Shown: positions 36,741 through 46,079 of the stretch, in pieces | How the letters are laid out: every line of letters starts with the position of its first letter | Numbering within the stretch: the stretch's first letter is position 1 | Source of the DNA: Methanomassiliicoccaceae archaeon | GTDB lineage: Archaea; Thermoplasmatota; Thermoplasmata; Methanomassiliicoccales; Methanomethylophilaceae | DNA length: 64,000 bases | Assembly: GCA_003555025.1 (NCBI GenBank) | Contig: PWHV01000011.1 | Span: 76,101-140,100, forward strand | Direction of reading: 5' to 3' | Notes under the pieces: generated by a model | What the model was told of the DNA's origin: nothing | Database searches by the model: none | Seen by the model: only the letters and a program-made list of their open reading frames with translations | Made by a program: the position numbers and the translations under genes

Positions 36741-38741
36741 ATGCTGGAGCGCGCGGTGAGGGAGATCGAGAACGCTTGGATAGAGATGTCGGACGGCTGC
36801 CGGCTGGCGGCGAGGATATGGTTGCCGGAAGGTGCCGAGGACGACCCCGTGCCCGCCGTGCTGGAGTACATACCCTACCGCAAAAGGGACTTCAAGGCGG
36901 TCCGCGACGCGGAGGTGCACAGCTTCTTCGCCGCCCACGGCTACGCATCGCTGCGGGTGGACCTACGCGGCAGCGGTGACTCCGAGGGCGTTCTCGAGGA
37001 CGAGTACCTCCCGTTGGAGCTCGAGGACGGCCTCCGTGTTCTGGAATGGATAGCGGAGCAGGAATGGTGCTCGGGCAAGGTGGGCTTGTTCGGCCTCTCC
37101 TGGGGCGGCTTCAACGGACTGCAGCTCGCATCGCTCAGGCCCGAGCAGCTGGGGGCGGTGGTCACCGTCTGCTCCTCCGACGATCGCTACGAGGACGACG
37201 TGCATTACATGGGGGGATGCCTGCTCACCGACAACCTCTCCTGGGCATCGGTGATGTTCTCCTACAACTCCCTGCCCCCCGACCCCGAGGTCGTCGGCGA
37301 GGCGTGGATGGACATGTGGATTCAGCGTCTCGAAGGCAGCGGCCTGTGGTTGAAGAAATGGCTGGAGCACCAGAAGAGGGATGGTTACTGGCGCCACGCC
37401 TCGGTGGCGGAGGACCACCGCTCCATACGCTGCCCGGTGTTCGCCGTCTCCGGCTGGGCCGACGGCTATTCCAACGCGGTGTTCCGGCTGATGGAGAACC
37501 TCGATGCGCCCCGAAAGGGGCTCATCGGCCCTTGGGGGCACAAGTACCCCCATATGGGAGGCCCGGGGCCGACCATCGACTTCCTGGGCGAGTGCGTTCG
37601 CTGGTGGGACCGATGGCTGAAGGGGATCCAGAACGGGGTGGACGAGGAGCCCCTGATGCGGATGTGGATGCAGGACACCATATCACCCACATCGGAACGC
37701 CGCCCCGGCCGTTGGGTGGCAGAGGAGGAATGGCCCTCCTCGCGAACATTAGAACGCAGCTATCCATTGCTGCCCGGGTTCATCGACATGGGCTCCACCG
37801 GCTATCCCGCCTGGGACATGCCCATACAGAGCCCGCTGAGCGTGGGGCTCTTCGCCGGCAAATGGTACTCCTATGCGGAGTCCACCGACCTCCCCAATGA
37901 CCAGAGGGAGGATGACGGCGGGGCGCTGGTCTTCGACACCCCTCCCCTGGATGAGACCTGGGAGATACTCGGCGCCCCCGAAGTCAAGCTGGTGCTGAGC
38001 TCGGACCGGCCGCAGGCGATGGTCGCCGTGAGGCTCTCCGACGTCGCCCCCGACGGCAGGGCCACCAGGGTGACCTACGGGCTGCTGAACCTCAGCCACC
38101 GCGATGGCCACTCCTCCCCCCGTGAGCTCGAGGAGGGAGAGGAGTACGAAGTCACCGTGTCGATGAACCACGTGGCCCAGAGCTTCCCCGCAGGGCATCG
38201 TTTGCGTCTGTCGGTATCGACGTCCTATTGGCCGCTGGCCTGGCCGTCGCCGCGCCCCGCCCGCCTCACCATCAAGCCGGAGGTCAGCAGCATCACCGTG
38301 CCGTGGAGGCCGTTGCGGCGGGAGGACGACGAGCTCCACCCGCTCGGCGCCCCTCGACAGGGCCAATCGCCGCCGACCACGGGGCTGGTGCCCCCGCTGC
38401 GCGAATGGACGGTGACGCACAACCTCGCCAGCAACGAGGTGACGCAGAGGATAGTCAACAACGACGCCCGCTACCGCATCGAGAACATAGACCTGGAGCT
38501 CGGGAACGAGAGCACCGAGTCCTACAGCTACGTGAACAACAGCTATGAGACCCTTCGGGCGGAGGTCAGGTCGCACCGGCACCTCGGACGGGGCGACTGG
38601 CAGGTGGACACCCACACCCGGACCATCCTGACATCGGACGAGGGGCATTTCCGCGTCCAAGCGTCCCTGGACGCCTATCTTGGCGACACGCGGGTGTTCT
38701 GCCGCAGCTGGGACGAGCGCATACCGAGGGACATGATATGA
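36741..38741 (+). CDS. CocE/NonD-type serine hydrolase (peptidase S15 family)
   Basis: A 666-residue cytosolic hydrolase. The N-terminal alpha/beta-hydrolase shows the oxyanion strand PAVLEYIPYRKRDF, RVDLRGSGDSEG, the nucleophile elbow LFGLSWGGFNG (Ser about residue 115), the acid in SGWADGYSNA (about 240) and the His in GPWGHKYPH (about 268). The region around 320-540 is the X-Pro dipeptidyl-peptidase C-terminal jelly roll (APEVKLVLSSDRPQAMVAVRLSDVAPDG, SFPAGHRLRLSVSTSYWPLAWPSPRPARL). The last ~100 residues are an extra segment. It cleaves an unknown ester or amide. The ATP-grasp gene follows 13 bases on. Confidence 0.88.
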   Translation: MLERAVREIENAWIEMSDGCRLAARIWLPEGAEDDPVPAVLEYIPYRKRDFKAVRDAEVHSFFAAHGYASLRVDLRGSGDSEGVLEDEYLPLELEDGLRVLEWIAEQEWCSGKVGLFGLSWGGFNGLQLASLRPEQLGAVVTVCSSDDRYEDDVHYMGGCLLTDNLSWASVMFSYNSLPPDPEVVGEAWMDMWIQRLEGSGLWLKKWLEHQKRDGYWRHASVAEDHRSIRCPVFAVSGWADGYSNAVFRLMENLDAPRKGLIGPWGHKYPHMGGPGPTIDFLGECVRWWDRWLKGIQNGVDEEPLMRMWMQDTISPTSERRPGRWVAEEEWPSSRTLERSYPLLPGFIDMGSTGYPAWDMPIQSPLSVGLFAGKWYSYAESTDLPNDQREDDGGALVFDTPPLDETWEILGAPEVKLVLSSDRPQAMVAVRLSDVAPDGRATRVTYGLLNLSHRDGHSSPRELEEGEEYEVTVSMNHVAQSFPAGHRLRLSVSTSYWPLAWPSPRPARLTIKPEVSSITVPWRPLRREDDELHPLGAPRQGQSPPTTGLVPPLREWTVTHNLASNEVTQRIVNNDARYRIENIDLELGNESTESYSYVNNSYETLRAEVRSHRHLGRGDWQVDTHTRTILTSDEGHFRVQASLDAYLGDTRVFCRSWDERIPRDMI

Positions 38742-38754
38742 GAGGAGTGATGAT

Positions 38755-40038
38755 ATGAAGAACGTGTTCGTCGTAGGCCTGGACGAGTTCAACCTCGCCA
38801 TGCTGGAGAGGCTGCCGGAGGCGGAGCACTGCCGTTTCCTGCCGGCGTTGGACATCAGCGAGATAAGGAACGTGGAGAGCTATGACCTGGAGAGCCTGAT
38901 CTCCACCGCCGTCCGCCGCATGAGGGCGGAGCCCGGCGGGGTGGACGCGGTTGTAACGTATTACGACTTCCCCGGCACCGACATGGTGCCCATCCTCGCC
39001 GAGGAGTTCGGGGTCATAGGCCCCACGCTGGAGTCGGTGCTCAAGTGCGAGCACAAGTACTGGAGCCGCCTGGAGCAGCAGAAGGCCATACCGGACAACA
39101 TACCGGCGTTCAAGGCCTTCGACCCCGAGGACGACGAAGCATATCAGAAGCTGGACATGATACCGCCCTTCTGGATCAAGCCGTTCAAGTCCTTCAAGTC
39201 CTACCTTTCCTACAAGATAAACGACGAGTACAGCTTCCGTGCCAACACCCAGGAGATCGCCGAGAACCTGGGCTTCGTGCAGGAGCCCTTCAATTACCTC
39301 CTGGAGGCGTACAACATGCCCAAGGAGTTCGTGGAGATGAAGGAGAGCTGCATCGCCGAGAGCTCTCTCAGCGGCCGGATGTGCACCCTGGAGGGCTACG
39401 TGTTCCAAGGGGAGGTGGTGGCCTACGGCATCGTGGACTCGGTGCGCGAGACCGACCGCTCCTCCTTCTCCCGCTACGAGTATCCCTCGTCCCTGCCGTT
39501 GGAGATACAGTTCCGCATGGCCGACGTGGCCCGCAGGGCCATCAACTCCGTAGGCCTTGACAACTCGGCGTTCAACATCGAGTTCTTCTACGACCCGAAC
39601 CACGACAGCGTGTCGCTGCTGGAGATCAACCCGCGGATATCGCAGGCGCACACCGACATCTTCGAGAAGGTCCATGGCATCTCCCATCACCGCATCATGC
39701 TGCAGATCGCCCTGGGCATCCGCCCCAAATCGATGGCCTACGACGGCGAATTCCAGGTGGCGGCAAACTTCATGGTGCGGACCTTCGAGCCCGGCAGGAT
39801 GGTGAACGTTCCCGACCGCAACACCATCGAGGAGCTGCAGGCGGAGATCCCCGGCACGATAGTGAACGTGGCGGTGTCCCCGGGGCAGGAGCTGAGCGAG
39901 CTCCAGTACCAGGACTCGTACAGCTTCCAGCTGGCCAACGTCTTCATCGGCGCCGCCCACCGCCTGGAGCTCCTGGACAAGTACAACCGCTGCATAGAGA
40001 AGCTGGACTTCCAGGTTGAGCGGGGGACCCCCATATGA
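38755..40038 (+). CDS. ATP-grasp ligase paired with the CocE-type hydrolase
   Basis: A 427-residue protein of the ATP-grasp superfamily (carboxylate-amine ligase fold). After an N-terminal pre-ATP domain (MKNVFVVGLDEFNLAMLERL), ATP-binding parts are FWIKPFKSFKSYLSYKI (Lys, nucleotide-binding strand), the flexible-loop region near LLEAYNMPKEFVEM, and the Mg/ATP block AFNIEFFYDPNH followed by SLLEINPRISQAHTD. The substrate cannot be told from sequence; known family members join a carboxylate to an amine or thiol through an acyl phosphate. A GAGGAGTGAT Shine-Dalgarno region precedes it. The tight link to the hydrolase suggests opposed making and breaking of one amide-type bond. Confidence 0.82.
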   Translation: MKNVFVVGLDEFNLAMLERLPEAEHCRFLPALDISEIRNVESYDLESLISTAVRRMRAEPGGVDAVVTYYDFPGTDMVPILAEEFGVIGPTLESVLKCEHKYWSRLEQQKAIPDNIPAFKAFDPEDDEAYQKLDMIPPFWIKPFKSFKSYLSYKINDEYSFRANTQEIAENLGFVQEPFNYLLEAYNMPKEFVEMKESCIAESSLSGRMCTLEGYVFQGEVVAYGIVDSVRETDRSSFSRYEYPSSLPLEIQFRMADVARRAINSVGLDNSAFNIEFFYDPNHDSVSLLEINPRISQAHTDIFEKVHGISHHRIMLQIALGIRPKSMAYDGEFQVAANFMVRTFEPGRMVNVPDRNTIEELQAEIPGTIVNVAVSPGQELSELQYQDSYSFQLANVFIGAAHRLELLDKYNRCIEKLDFQVERGTPI

Positions 40039-40082
40039 GGGGACGGTAACCCTCTTATATCCCCGGAGGGGGATGGAGTACC

Positions 40083-40355
40083 ATGAAGCGTGTCGAAGCG
40101 ATCGCGAGCGGACGGGTGCAGGGCGTCAACTTCCGCCGGCACGTCAAGAACATCGCCGCCGGGCACGTCGTGGGCGGATACGTGAGGAACCTGGAGTCCG
40201 GAGACGTGGAGATCGTCGCCGAGGGCAGCGAGCCCGAGCTCAAAAGCTTTCTGTCGGCGGTGATGGAAGCGAGCCCGCCCATAGACGTCAGGAACATCGA
40301 GGTCCGGTGCCTGGAGCCCAGCGAGGGTTTCGGATCCTTCGAGATACGGCGCTGA
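40083..40355 (+). CDS. acyP: Acylphosphatase
   Basis: A 90-residue full-length acylphosphatase that hydrolyses carboxyl-phosphate mixed anhydrides. The active-site loop GRVQGVNFRRHVKNIA holds the phosphate-binding Arg, and VGGYVRNLESGDVEIVAEG holds the catalytic Asn. The strand order beta-alpha-beta-beta-alpha-beta is evident. It follows the ATP-grasp gene by 44 bases with its own GGAGGGGGA site, so it could belong to that unit, where ATP-grasp enzymes form acyl phosphates; equally it may be a housekeeping gene. Confidence 0.92.
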   Translation: MKRVEAIASGRVQGVNFRRHVKNIAAGHVVGGYVRNLESGDVEIVAEGSEPELKSFLSAVMEASPPIDVRNIEVRCLEPSEGFGSFEIRR

Positions 40356-40377
40356 ACACGTCACCGAGGCGGAATGC

Positions 40378-40791
40378 TCAATCTCCGGGCCGGAGCACGC
40401 ATTCCTCGATGATGCGGCGGTGGTCGAAGGCCAGCTCCGGCAGCTCGTCCAACGGGTACCAGCCCGCCGCCGCCGCGTCGTCGCCGCCCACGGGCCGCCC
40501 GCTGACATGGCGGAGCTCGAACACCACGCTGACGGTGTGGCCGCGCGGGTCGCGTTCCGGGTCGGAGTAGACTCCCAGCAGTCTCTCCGCCTCAGTCTCC
40601 AGATCGGTCTCCTCCCTCATCTCCCTCATGACCGCCGCCTCCACGGTCTCGCCGTTGTCGACGAAACCCCCGGGCAGGGCCATGAGGCCCTTGAAGGGCT
40701 CTCTGCCCCTCTCCACCAACAGTATCATCCCATCCTCCACCAGCACACCGTCGACGGTGAGGGCGGGCCCCGCTCCTTCACGCATGATCAT
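40378..40791 (-). CDS. Nudix hydrolase
   Basis: A 137-residue Nudix protein. The Nudix box is complete: GGFVDNGETVEAAVMREMREETDL fits Gx5Ex7REUxEExGU except for the last Gly. It starts MIMREGAGPALTVDGVLVEDGMILLVERGREPFKGLMALPGG, resembling ADP-ribose or nucleotide pyrophosphatases of the MutT group. The substrate is not determinable. It is convergent with acyP and divergent from the NOG1 gene, sharing a promoter region with TATA-like elements on both strands (40815-40848). Confidence 0.88.
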   Translation of the reverse strand: MIMREGAGPALTVDGVLVEDGMILLVERGREPFKGLMALPGGFVDNGETVEAAVMREMREETDLETEAERLLGVYSDPERDPRGHTVSVVFELRHVSGRPVGGDDAAAAGWYPLDELPELAFDHRRIIEECVLRPGD

Positions 40792-40848
40792 GACATCCTC
40801 CTCGATAGTGATGACAGGGTTTAAACGGTAAACACACTATCGCTAAAT

Positions 40849-41841
40849 ATGCTTAACCAGCAGCGGAGGATACCCACGGTCCTGACGGCGGAGGAGCTGA
40901 TGGACAAGGCCTTCCACCGCGCTTCGAAGATCAGGAAGGAGGGCAGCGGGGCGTTCGACGGCAAGAAGAAGACCGCCCTGGCGAAGGTAACGGCCTCCGG
41001 GGACATCGTGATCAGCACCTTGGACGGCTATCTCAAGGCCTTCCCCCGCCTGGAGAACACCGAGGACTTCTACCCGCAGCTGGTGGACCTGGTGGTCGGT
41101 CTCGACTCTTTGAAGAAGTCCCTGGGCGCCCTCAGCTGGGCCTCGTACCGCACCGAGAGGCTGAAGAACGGCTACCTGGCGATGATGCGCCGCGCCAAGG
41201 ACATCGAGCGGGTGGAGTCGCTGCGCCGCGGCTTCTACGGCAGGCTGTCATCGGTCATCAAGCAGATATCCTCGGACCTGGTGAACGTCAACCGCGCCCG
41301 CAACGCCATGCGCCAGCTGCCCTCGGTCGACCCCGACAAGCCCACCGCGGTCATCGCCGGATTCCCCAACGTCGGCAAGAGCCAGCTCATAACCGCCCTC
41401 AGCAACGCCACCCCGCAGGTGGCGCCCTACCCGTTCACCACCAAGGGGATAGTGGTGGGGCACATGGATCACCGATGGCAAACATTCCAGCTCATCGACA
41501 CCCCCGGTCTGCTCGACCGCCGCCTGGAGGAGAGGAACGACATCGAGCGCCAGGCGGTCCTGGCGCTGCAGTACCTCACCGATGTGATGGTCTTCCTCAT
41601 CGACCGCTCCGAGACCTGCGGCTACCCGCTGGAGAAACAGATGGCGCTGCTCGAGTCGGTACGGCAAGGCTTTTCCGGGCTGCCGATAATCGAGGTGGAG
41701 TCCAAGGCGGACATGTCCCCGTCCGGGGAGGGGAGGCTGAGGGTCTCCGCCGTCGACGGCCAAGGGATGGACGAGCTCCGCGCCCTTCTCATCGAGGAGC
41801 TGGTAAAGATAGCAGAGAGGAAGGAAACCGAGGCGACATGA
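40849..41841 (+). CDS. NOG1-family GTPase
   Basis: A 330-residue OBG/NOG1-type GTPase, implicated in large-subunit assembly. An N-terminal helical domain of about 160 residues (RRIPTVLTAEELMDKAFHRASKIRKEG) precedes the G domain with AGFPNVGKSQLITALS (G1), TTKGI (G2), IDTPGLLDRRLEERNDIE (G3) and VESKAD in the G4 position instead of NKxD. Its stop overlaps the DNA polymerase start (ATGA), an unusual coupling of ribosome assembly and replication genes. Confidence 0.92.
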   Translation: MLNQQRRIPTVLTAEELMDKAFHRASKIRKEGSGAFDGKKKTALAKVTASGDIVISTLDGYLKAFPRLENTEDFYPQLVDLVVGLDSLKKSLGALSWASYRTERLKNGYLAMMRRAKDIERVESLRRGFYGRLSSVIKQISSDLVNVNRARNAMRQLPSVDPDKPTAVIAGFPNVGKSQLITALSNATPQVAPYPFTTKGIVVGHMDHRWQTFQLIDTPGLLDRRLEERNDIERQAVLALQYLTDVMVFLIDRSETCGYPLEKQMALLESVRQGFSGLPIIEVESKADMSPSGEGRLRVSAVDGQGMDELRALLIEELVKIAERKETEAT

Positions 41842-44800
41842 GAAGAGTGGCATGCGGCGAGGGGATGGAGCAATACTTCCAGGACCTCGCCTCCCGCACC
41901 GACGACTGTTACAGCATCGCCCGCCGCGCCCGTTCCCGCGGCAAGGACCCCGAGGTCAGGATAGAGATACCGCAGGCCGAGGACCTCGCCTCGCGGGTGG
42001 AGAAGCAGCTCGAGGAATGGGGGGTCGAGGGCGTGGCGGAGCGCATCCGCGAGCTCAGCGAGGAGCACGGCAACCGTGAGGTGGTGTCGCTGCTCATCGC
42101 CAAGGAGATCGCCACCCGCCCGGCGCGCACCCGCGAGGAGGCCATCGACCGCGCCGTTCGCGTAGGGTTGGCGGTTCTCACCGAGGGCATACTGGTCGCC
42201 CCTCTGGAGGGTATAGCTTCGGTCCGTATCGGGCGCAACAGCGATAACTCCGAATACCTTTCGATCCTCTTCGCCGGGCCGATACGCGCCGCCGGGGGGA
42301 CGGGGCAGGCGATGAGTGTCCTCATCGGTGACGTGGTCCGGCGCGAGCTCAACATCGGCGAGTACCGCCCCAACTCTCAGGAGGTGGCGCGCTTTCATGA
42401 GGAGATCCCCCTGTACAAGAACTGCCAGCACCTGCAGTACACGCCCAGCGGCGATGAGATAGACCTCATCGTGGAGAACTGCCCGGTCTGCATCGACGGC
42501 GAGGGGACGGAGAAGGAGGAGATCTCCGGCCACCGCGACCTGCCGCGGGTGGAGACCAACCGCGTCCGCGGCGGCGCCTGCCTGGTCATCGCCGAGGGCC
42601 TCACCCAGAAGGCCGCCAAGATCCAGAAGCACGTCGATAGCCTGGGCATCGACGGCTGGGAGTTCATCGAGAACCTGCTCAGCCCCAAGGAGGCCAACGA
42701 GGATGAGGGCGAGCAGAAGGCCAAGCCCGGGGACAAATACCTCAAGGACATCGTCGCCGGCAGGCCGATATTCGGCCACCCCTCACGTCCAGGGGGCTTC
42801 CGTCTGCGCTACGGCCGCGGCCGCACCTGCGGCCTGGCGGCCATCGCCATCAGTCCGGCGTCGATGTACGCCCTGGACGAGTTCCCCGCCATCGGCACGC
42901 AGATCAAGCTGGAGAGGCCGGGCAAGGCGGGGGCGGTCACGCCTTGCGACTCCATCGAAGGGCCCATCGTGCTGCTGAGGAACGGCGACCTGCTGCAGTG
43001 CCACAGCAGCGAAGAGCTGAAGGCGCTGAGCAAGGACGTCGCCGAGCTGGTGGACATCGGCGAGATGCTCATCCCATTCGGGGAGTTCTCGGAGAACAAC
43101 CACCCCCTGGTGCCGGCGGGCTATTGTATGGAGTGGCATCGCGAGGAGCTGCGTGAGGCGCTCGGAGAGCCGCCGCCGGGCTGGGAGACCCAGAGCCTGG
43201 ACGACGCTCTGCGCGCCAGCCGGGACCACGGCGTCCCGCTGCATCCCCGCCATAATCTCTTCTGGTCCGACATCGCCCTCGAGGACCTGCTCTCCCTCAA
43301 GGAGCACATCCTTTCCCACGGAAGGATGGAGGACGGCCGCCTTGTGCTGCAGAACGATGAGGCCGCCAAGCGGACCTTGGAGTCCCTGGGGGCGCTGCAC
43401 CGCATGGCCTCCGGATCGATAACCCTTGAAGGGTGGGCGCGGCCGCTGATGCTCGGCCTGGGCCTGGAAGAGGGGGACGGTTCGTTAGCGGACGTCGCGC
43501 CTCTGCGGGGTGACGACGCGCTGAAGGCGGTTTCCGCGGCCATGGGCGTCACGGTGATGCCCCGGGCCCAGACCCGCATCGGCAGCCGCATGGCCCGCCC
43601 CGAGAAGGCCAAGGAGCGCCGGATGAACCCTCCGGTCCACTCCCTCTTCCCCATCGGCATGGAGGGCGGGGCGCAGAGGCTGATGAGCGCCGCCCTGGAG
43701 AAGAGCAAGGAGAGCAACGGCGCCAACGGCGACAGGGGGACGATAATGGTGGAGATGGGCCTGCGTCATTGCCCGGGCTGCGGCTCCAAGGGCTATCTGA
43801 TAACCTGTCCGCGATGCGACGGCCGCACGGTGATACCGGAGGACAGCCGCTCCTTCGAGCGCCGCCCCAAGACCAAAGTGCAGCTGGTGGAGGACTACGC
43901 CCGCGCCCTGGGATGCCTTGGTCTGAGCAACTCCGCCCCCGAGGTCAAGGGGGTGCAGGGCATGACGTCGCGGGAGAAGGTGCCCGAGCCGCTGGAGAAG
44001 GGCATCCTGCGCGCCAAGCACGAGGTCTACGTGTTCAAGGACGGCACCTGCCGCTTCGACATGACCGACCTCCCCCTCACCCACTTCCGGCCGCGGGAGA
44101 TCGGCCTCAGCGTGGAGAAGGCCATCGAGCTCGGCTACGAACGGGACATGCACGGCGAGCCACTCACCGACGGGGAGCAGCTCTGCGAGCTCAAGGTGCA
44201 GGACTTCGTCCCCTCCACCAGCTGCGGCGACTACATGGCCAAGGTGGCCGCCTTCATCGACGAGCTGCTCGCCAAGTTCTATGGCCTGGAGCGGTTCTAC
44301 GACGTGTCGGGAAGGGAGGACCTCATCGGGCACCTGGGCATCGGGCTCGCCCCGCACACCTCCGGCGGTGTGCTGCTGCGGATCATCGGCTTCATGCCCG
44401 CCAGCGGCGGTTACGCGCACCCCTTCTTCCACGCTGCCAAGCGGAGGAACTGCGACGGCGACGAGGACAGCATAATACTCCTGCTCGACGGGCTGATCAA
44501 CTTCTCCCGTCTCTTCCTGCCCGACCGCCGCGGCGGCCTCATGGACGCGCCGCTGGTCCTCACCACCCGCCTCGACCCCGACGAGGTGGACAAGGAGGCC
44601 CACAACCTCGACTGCCTGCACTCGTATCCGCTGGAGCTCTACCACGCGGCGGCGGAGTACCGCCATCCCCGTGACATCGAGGGCATGATGGACATGGTCG
44701 GCTCGAGGATCGGGAGCAACTTGCAGTTCGAGGGCCTAGGGTTCACCCACGACACCGCCGACATCGCCGAGGGCCCGTTCCACTCCAAGTACACCACCCT

Positions 44801-45200
44801 GGAGACGATGATGGACAAGATGTACGGGCAGCTGGAGCTGGGGAGAAAGATCCGAGCCGTGGATGAGAAGGACGTCATCACCCGGGTGGTGGACAAGCAC
44901 TTTCTTCCCGACATGGTGGGCAACCTGAGGTCGTTCTCCGCCCAGAACCTGAGGTGCACCCGCTGCGGCGAGAAGTACCGCCGCATCCCCCTCGCCGGCA
45001 AGTGCCGCTGCGGCAACCCTCTCACCCTGACGGTGCATGAGGCCAGCGTCAAGAAGTACCTGCAGGCGTCCAAGGAGATGGGGGAGCGCTACGGCCTCTC
45101 CGAGTACACCCGCCAGCGCATCGAGGTGCTGGAGATGAGCATGGCCTCACTGTTCGACAACGACAAGGTGCGCAAGTGCAAGCTCAGCGACTTCATGTGA
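41838..45200 (+). CDS. polC: DNA polymerase D (PolD) large subunit DP2
   Basis: A 1120-residue catalytic subunit of the replicative polymerase unique to archaea. Recognised by the start EQYFQDLASRTDDCYSIARRAR, the long conserved stretch RAAGGTGQAMSVLIGDVVRREL, NCPVCIDGEGTEKEEISGHRDLPRVETNRVRGG, zinc-finger CPGCGSKGYLITCPRC, the catalytic-core HAAKRRNCDGDEDSIILLLDGLINFSRLFLPDRRGGLMDAPLVL (the DGDED aspartates) and the C-terminal CTRCGEKYRRIPLAGKCRCG. The length fits an intein-free gene, although this core motif is a common intein site. ATG 41838 is chosen for its overlap with the NOG1 stop. The small subunit is not in the window. Confidence 0.96.
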   Translation: MRRVACGEGMEQYFQDLASRTDDCYSIARRARSRGKDPEVRIEIPQAEDLASRVEKQLEEWGVEGVAERIRELSEEHGNREVVSLLIAKEIATRPARTREEAIDRAVRVGLAVLTEGILVAPLEGIASVRIGRNSDNSEYLSILFAGPIRAAGGTGQAMSVLIGDVVRRELNIGEYRPNSQEVARFHEEIPLYKNCQHLQYTPSGDEIDLIVENCPVCIDGEGTEKEEISGHRDLPRVETNRVRGGACLVIAEGLTQKAAKIQKHVDSLGIDGWEFIENLLSPKEANEDEGEQKAKPGDKYLKDIVAGRPIFGHPSRPGGFRLRYGRGRTCGLAAIAISPASMYALDEFPAIGTQIKLERPGKAGAVTPCDSIEGPIVLLRNGDLLQCHSSEELKALSKDVAELVDIGEMLIPFGEFSENNHPLVPAGYCMEWHREELREALGEPPPGWETQSLDDALRASRDHGVPLHPRHNLFWSDIALEDLLSLKEHILSHGRMEDGRLVLQNDEAAKRTLESLGALHRMASGSITLEGWARPLMLGLGLEEGDGSLADVAPLRGDDALKAVSAAMGVTVMPRAQTRIGSRMARPEKAKERRMNPPVHSLFPIGMEGGAQRLMSAALEKSKESNGANGDRGTIMVEMGLRHCPGCGSKGYLITCPRCDGRTVIPEDSRSFERRPKTKVQLVEDYARALGCLGLSNSAPEVKGVQGMTSREKVPEPLEKGILRAKHEVYVFKDGTCRFDMTDLPLTHFRPREIGLSVEKAIELGYERDMHGEPLTDGEQLCELKVQDFVPSTSCGDYMAKVAAFIDELLAKFYGLERFYDVSGREDLIGHLGIGLAPHTSGGVLLRIIGFMPASGGYAHPFFHAAKRRNCDGDEDSIILLLDGLINFSRLFLPDRRGGLMDAPLVLTTRLDPDEVDKEAHNLDCLHSYPLELYHAAAEYRHPRDIEGMMDMVGSRIGSNLQFEGLGFTHDTADIAEGPFHSKYTTLETMMDKMYGQLELGRKIRAVDEKDVITRVVDKHFLPDMVGNLRSFSAQNLRCTRCGEKYRRIPLAGKCRCGNPLTLTVHEASVKKYLQASKEMGERYGLSEYTRQRIEVLEMSMASLFDNDKVRKCKLSDFM

Positions 45201-45234
45201 GCAAAAGAGGGGAAAGGTGATTTATTAAGGGGTT

Positions 45235-46068
45235 TCAGGCCTGGAGCTCCGAGACCATTTCGGAGAACTCCTCGAAACCGGCCTCCAACGAAGCCAGGGC
45301 CACCTCCAGCGCCTTAGCGCAGGTCATGGACCCATCGGTCTCGAGGCCGAAGACGAAGCTCCGCTGATCGCTGCGGACGGTTATCGCCTGCTGGTCGCAC
45401 TCCTCGGCGCAGGTGTTGCACAGGGTGCAGTCCTCCAGCCGGGCGGGGAACGGTTTGCCGTCCACCTCGTCGAAGACCTTGCGCGGGCAGCCGTTCACGC
45501 ACTGCATGCCCTGGTCGCAAAGGGACTCATCGATCTCCACGATGGGCTGGTACTTGTAGCCCACGCCGGTGGTGGCCTGCCATTTGACGTGGCGGCGGCC
45601 GGTACCCATCTCCGCAATGGCGTAGATGAGTATGGCCTGCCCGTCGCCCAGGTCCACGATGGGTATCAATGTGTCCTCGACCTTGAAGGCGTCATTCCCC
45701 AACGGGATGAGGTCGCCGGAGTACACCGTGCACGGCCCGATCTTGTTGAGGGAGTACATCACTATGCAGTTGGGGCAGCCCTCGCCCTCGCAGACGCAGT
45801 CCTCGCGGAAGGTCATCAGCTCCATGTCGGTGGGTATCGGCACCTGGCCGAGGCGGTGGGCGACGATCTCGTCGAAGAGCGGGGTGATGCTCTCGTACTC
45901 CTTCCCATCGGCCATTATCGGGCCGAGGTGGAACTCCACCTGGTCGATGGCCATCTTGGGTATGTCCGATATGAGAGCACGGCGCAGGGCGTTGGCGTCC
46001 GAATGCGACGCGTCCTTGAGCAGGAAGCGGCAACGGCTCTCCTCCAATTCCATTATCTCGATATTCAT
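45235..46068 (-). CDS. rpoD: RNA polymerase subunit D (Rpo3) with iron-sulfur domain
   Basis: A 277-residue subunit D, equivalent to the bacterial alpha N-terminal domain and eukaryotic Rpb3, which starts RNA polymerase assembly with subunit L. The dimerisation part has DANALRRALISDIPKMAIDQVEF. An inserted ferredoxin-like domain has CDQGMQCVNGCPRKVF and CTLCNTCAEECDQQAI, seven cysteines, enough for at least one 4Fe-4S cluster. Such domains are known in some archaeal subunits D. It ends the S13-S4-S11-D operon. Confidence 0.94.
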   Translation of the reverse strand: MNIEIMELEESRCRFLLKDASHSDANALRRALISDIPKMAIDQVEFHLGPIMADGKEYESITPLFDEIVAHRLGQVPIPTDMELMTFREDCVCEGEGCPNCIVMYSLNKIGPCTVYSGDLIPLGNDAFKVEDTLIPIVDLGDGQAILIYAIAEMGTGRRHVKWQATTGVGYKYQPIVEIDESLCDQGMQCVNGCPRKVFDEVDGKPFPARLEDCTLCNTCAEECDQQAITVRSDQRSFVFGLETDGSMTCAKALEVALASLEAGFEEFSEMVSELQA

Positions 46069-46079
46069 GGCAATTGCCT

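Noticed and set aside
38566-39960. Minus-strand frame of 464 codons opposite the ATP-grasp gene
   Set aside because: The plus strand has clear ATP-grasp motifs; the opposite frame shows only shadow composition.
41475-41837. Upstream extension of the DNA polymerase D frame
   Set aside because: It overlaps the NOG1 GTPase in another frame, and the family start plus ATGA overlap place the start at 41838.
43485-44666. Long minus-strand frame of 393 codons
   Set aside because: It is an antisense shadow of the DNA polymerase D gene, caused by GC-rich codon use; no motif and no neighbours.
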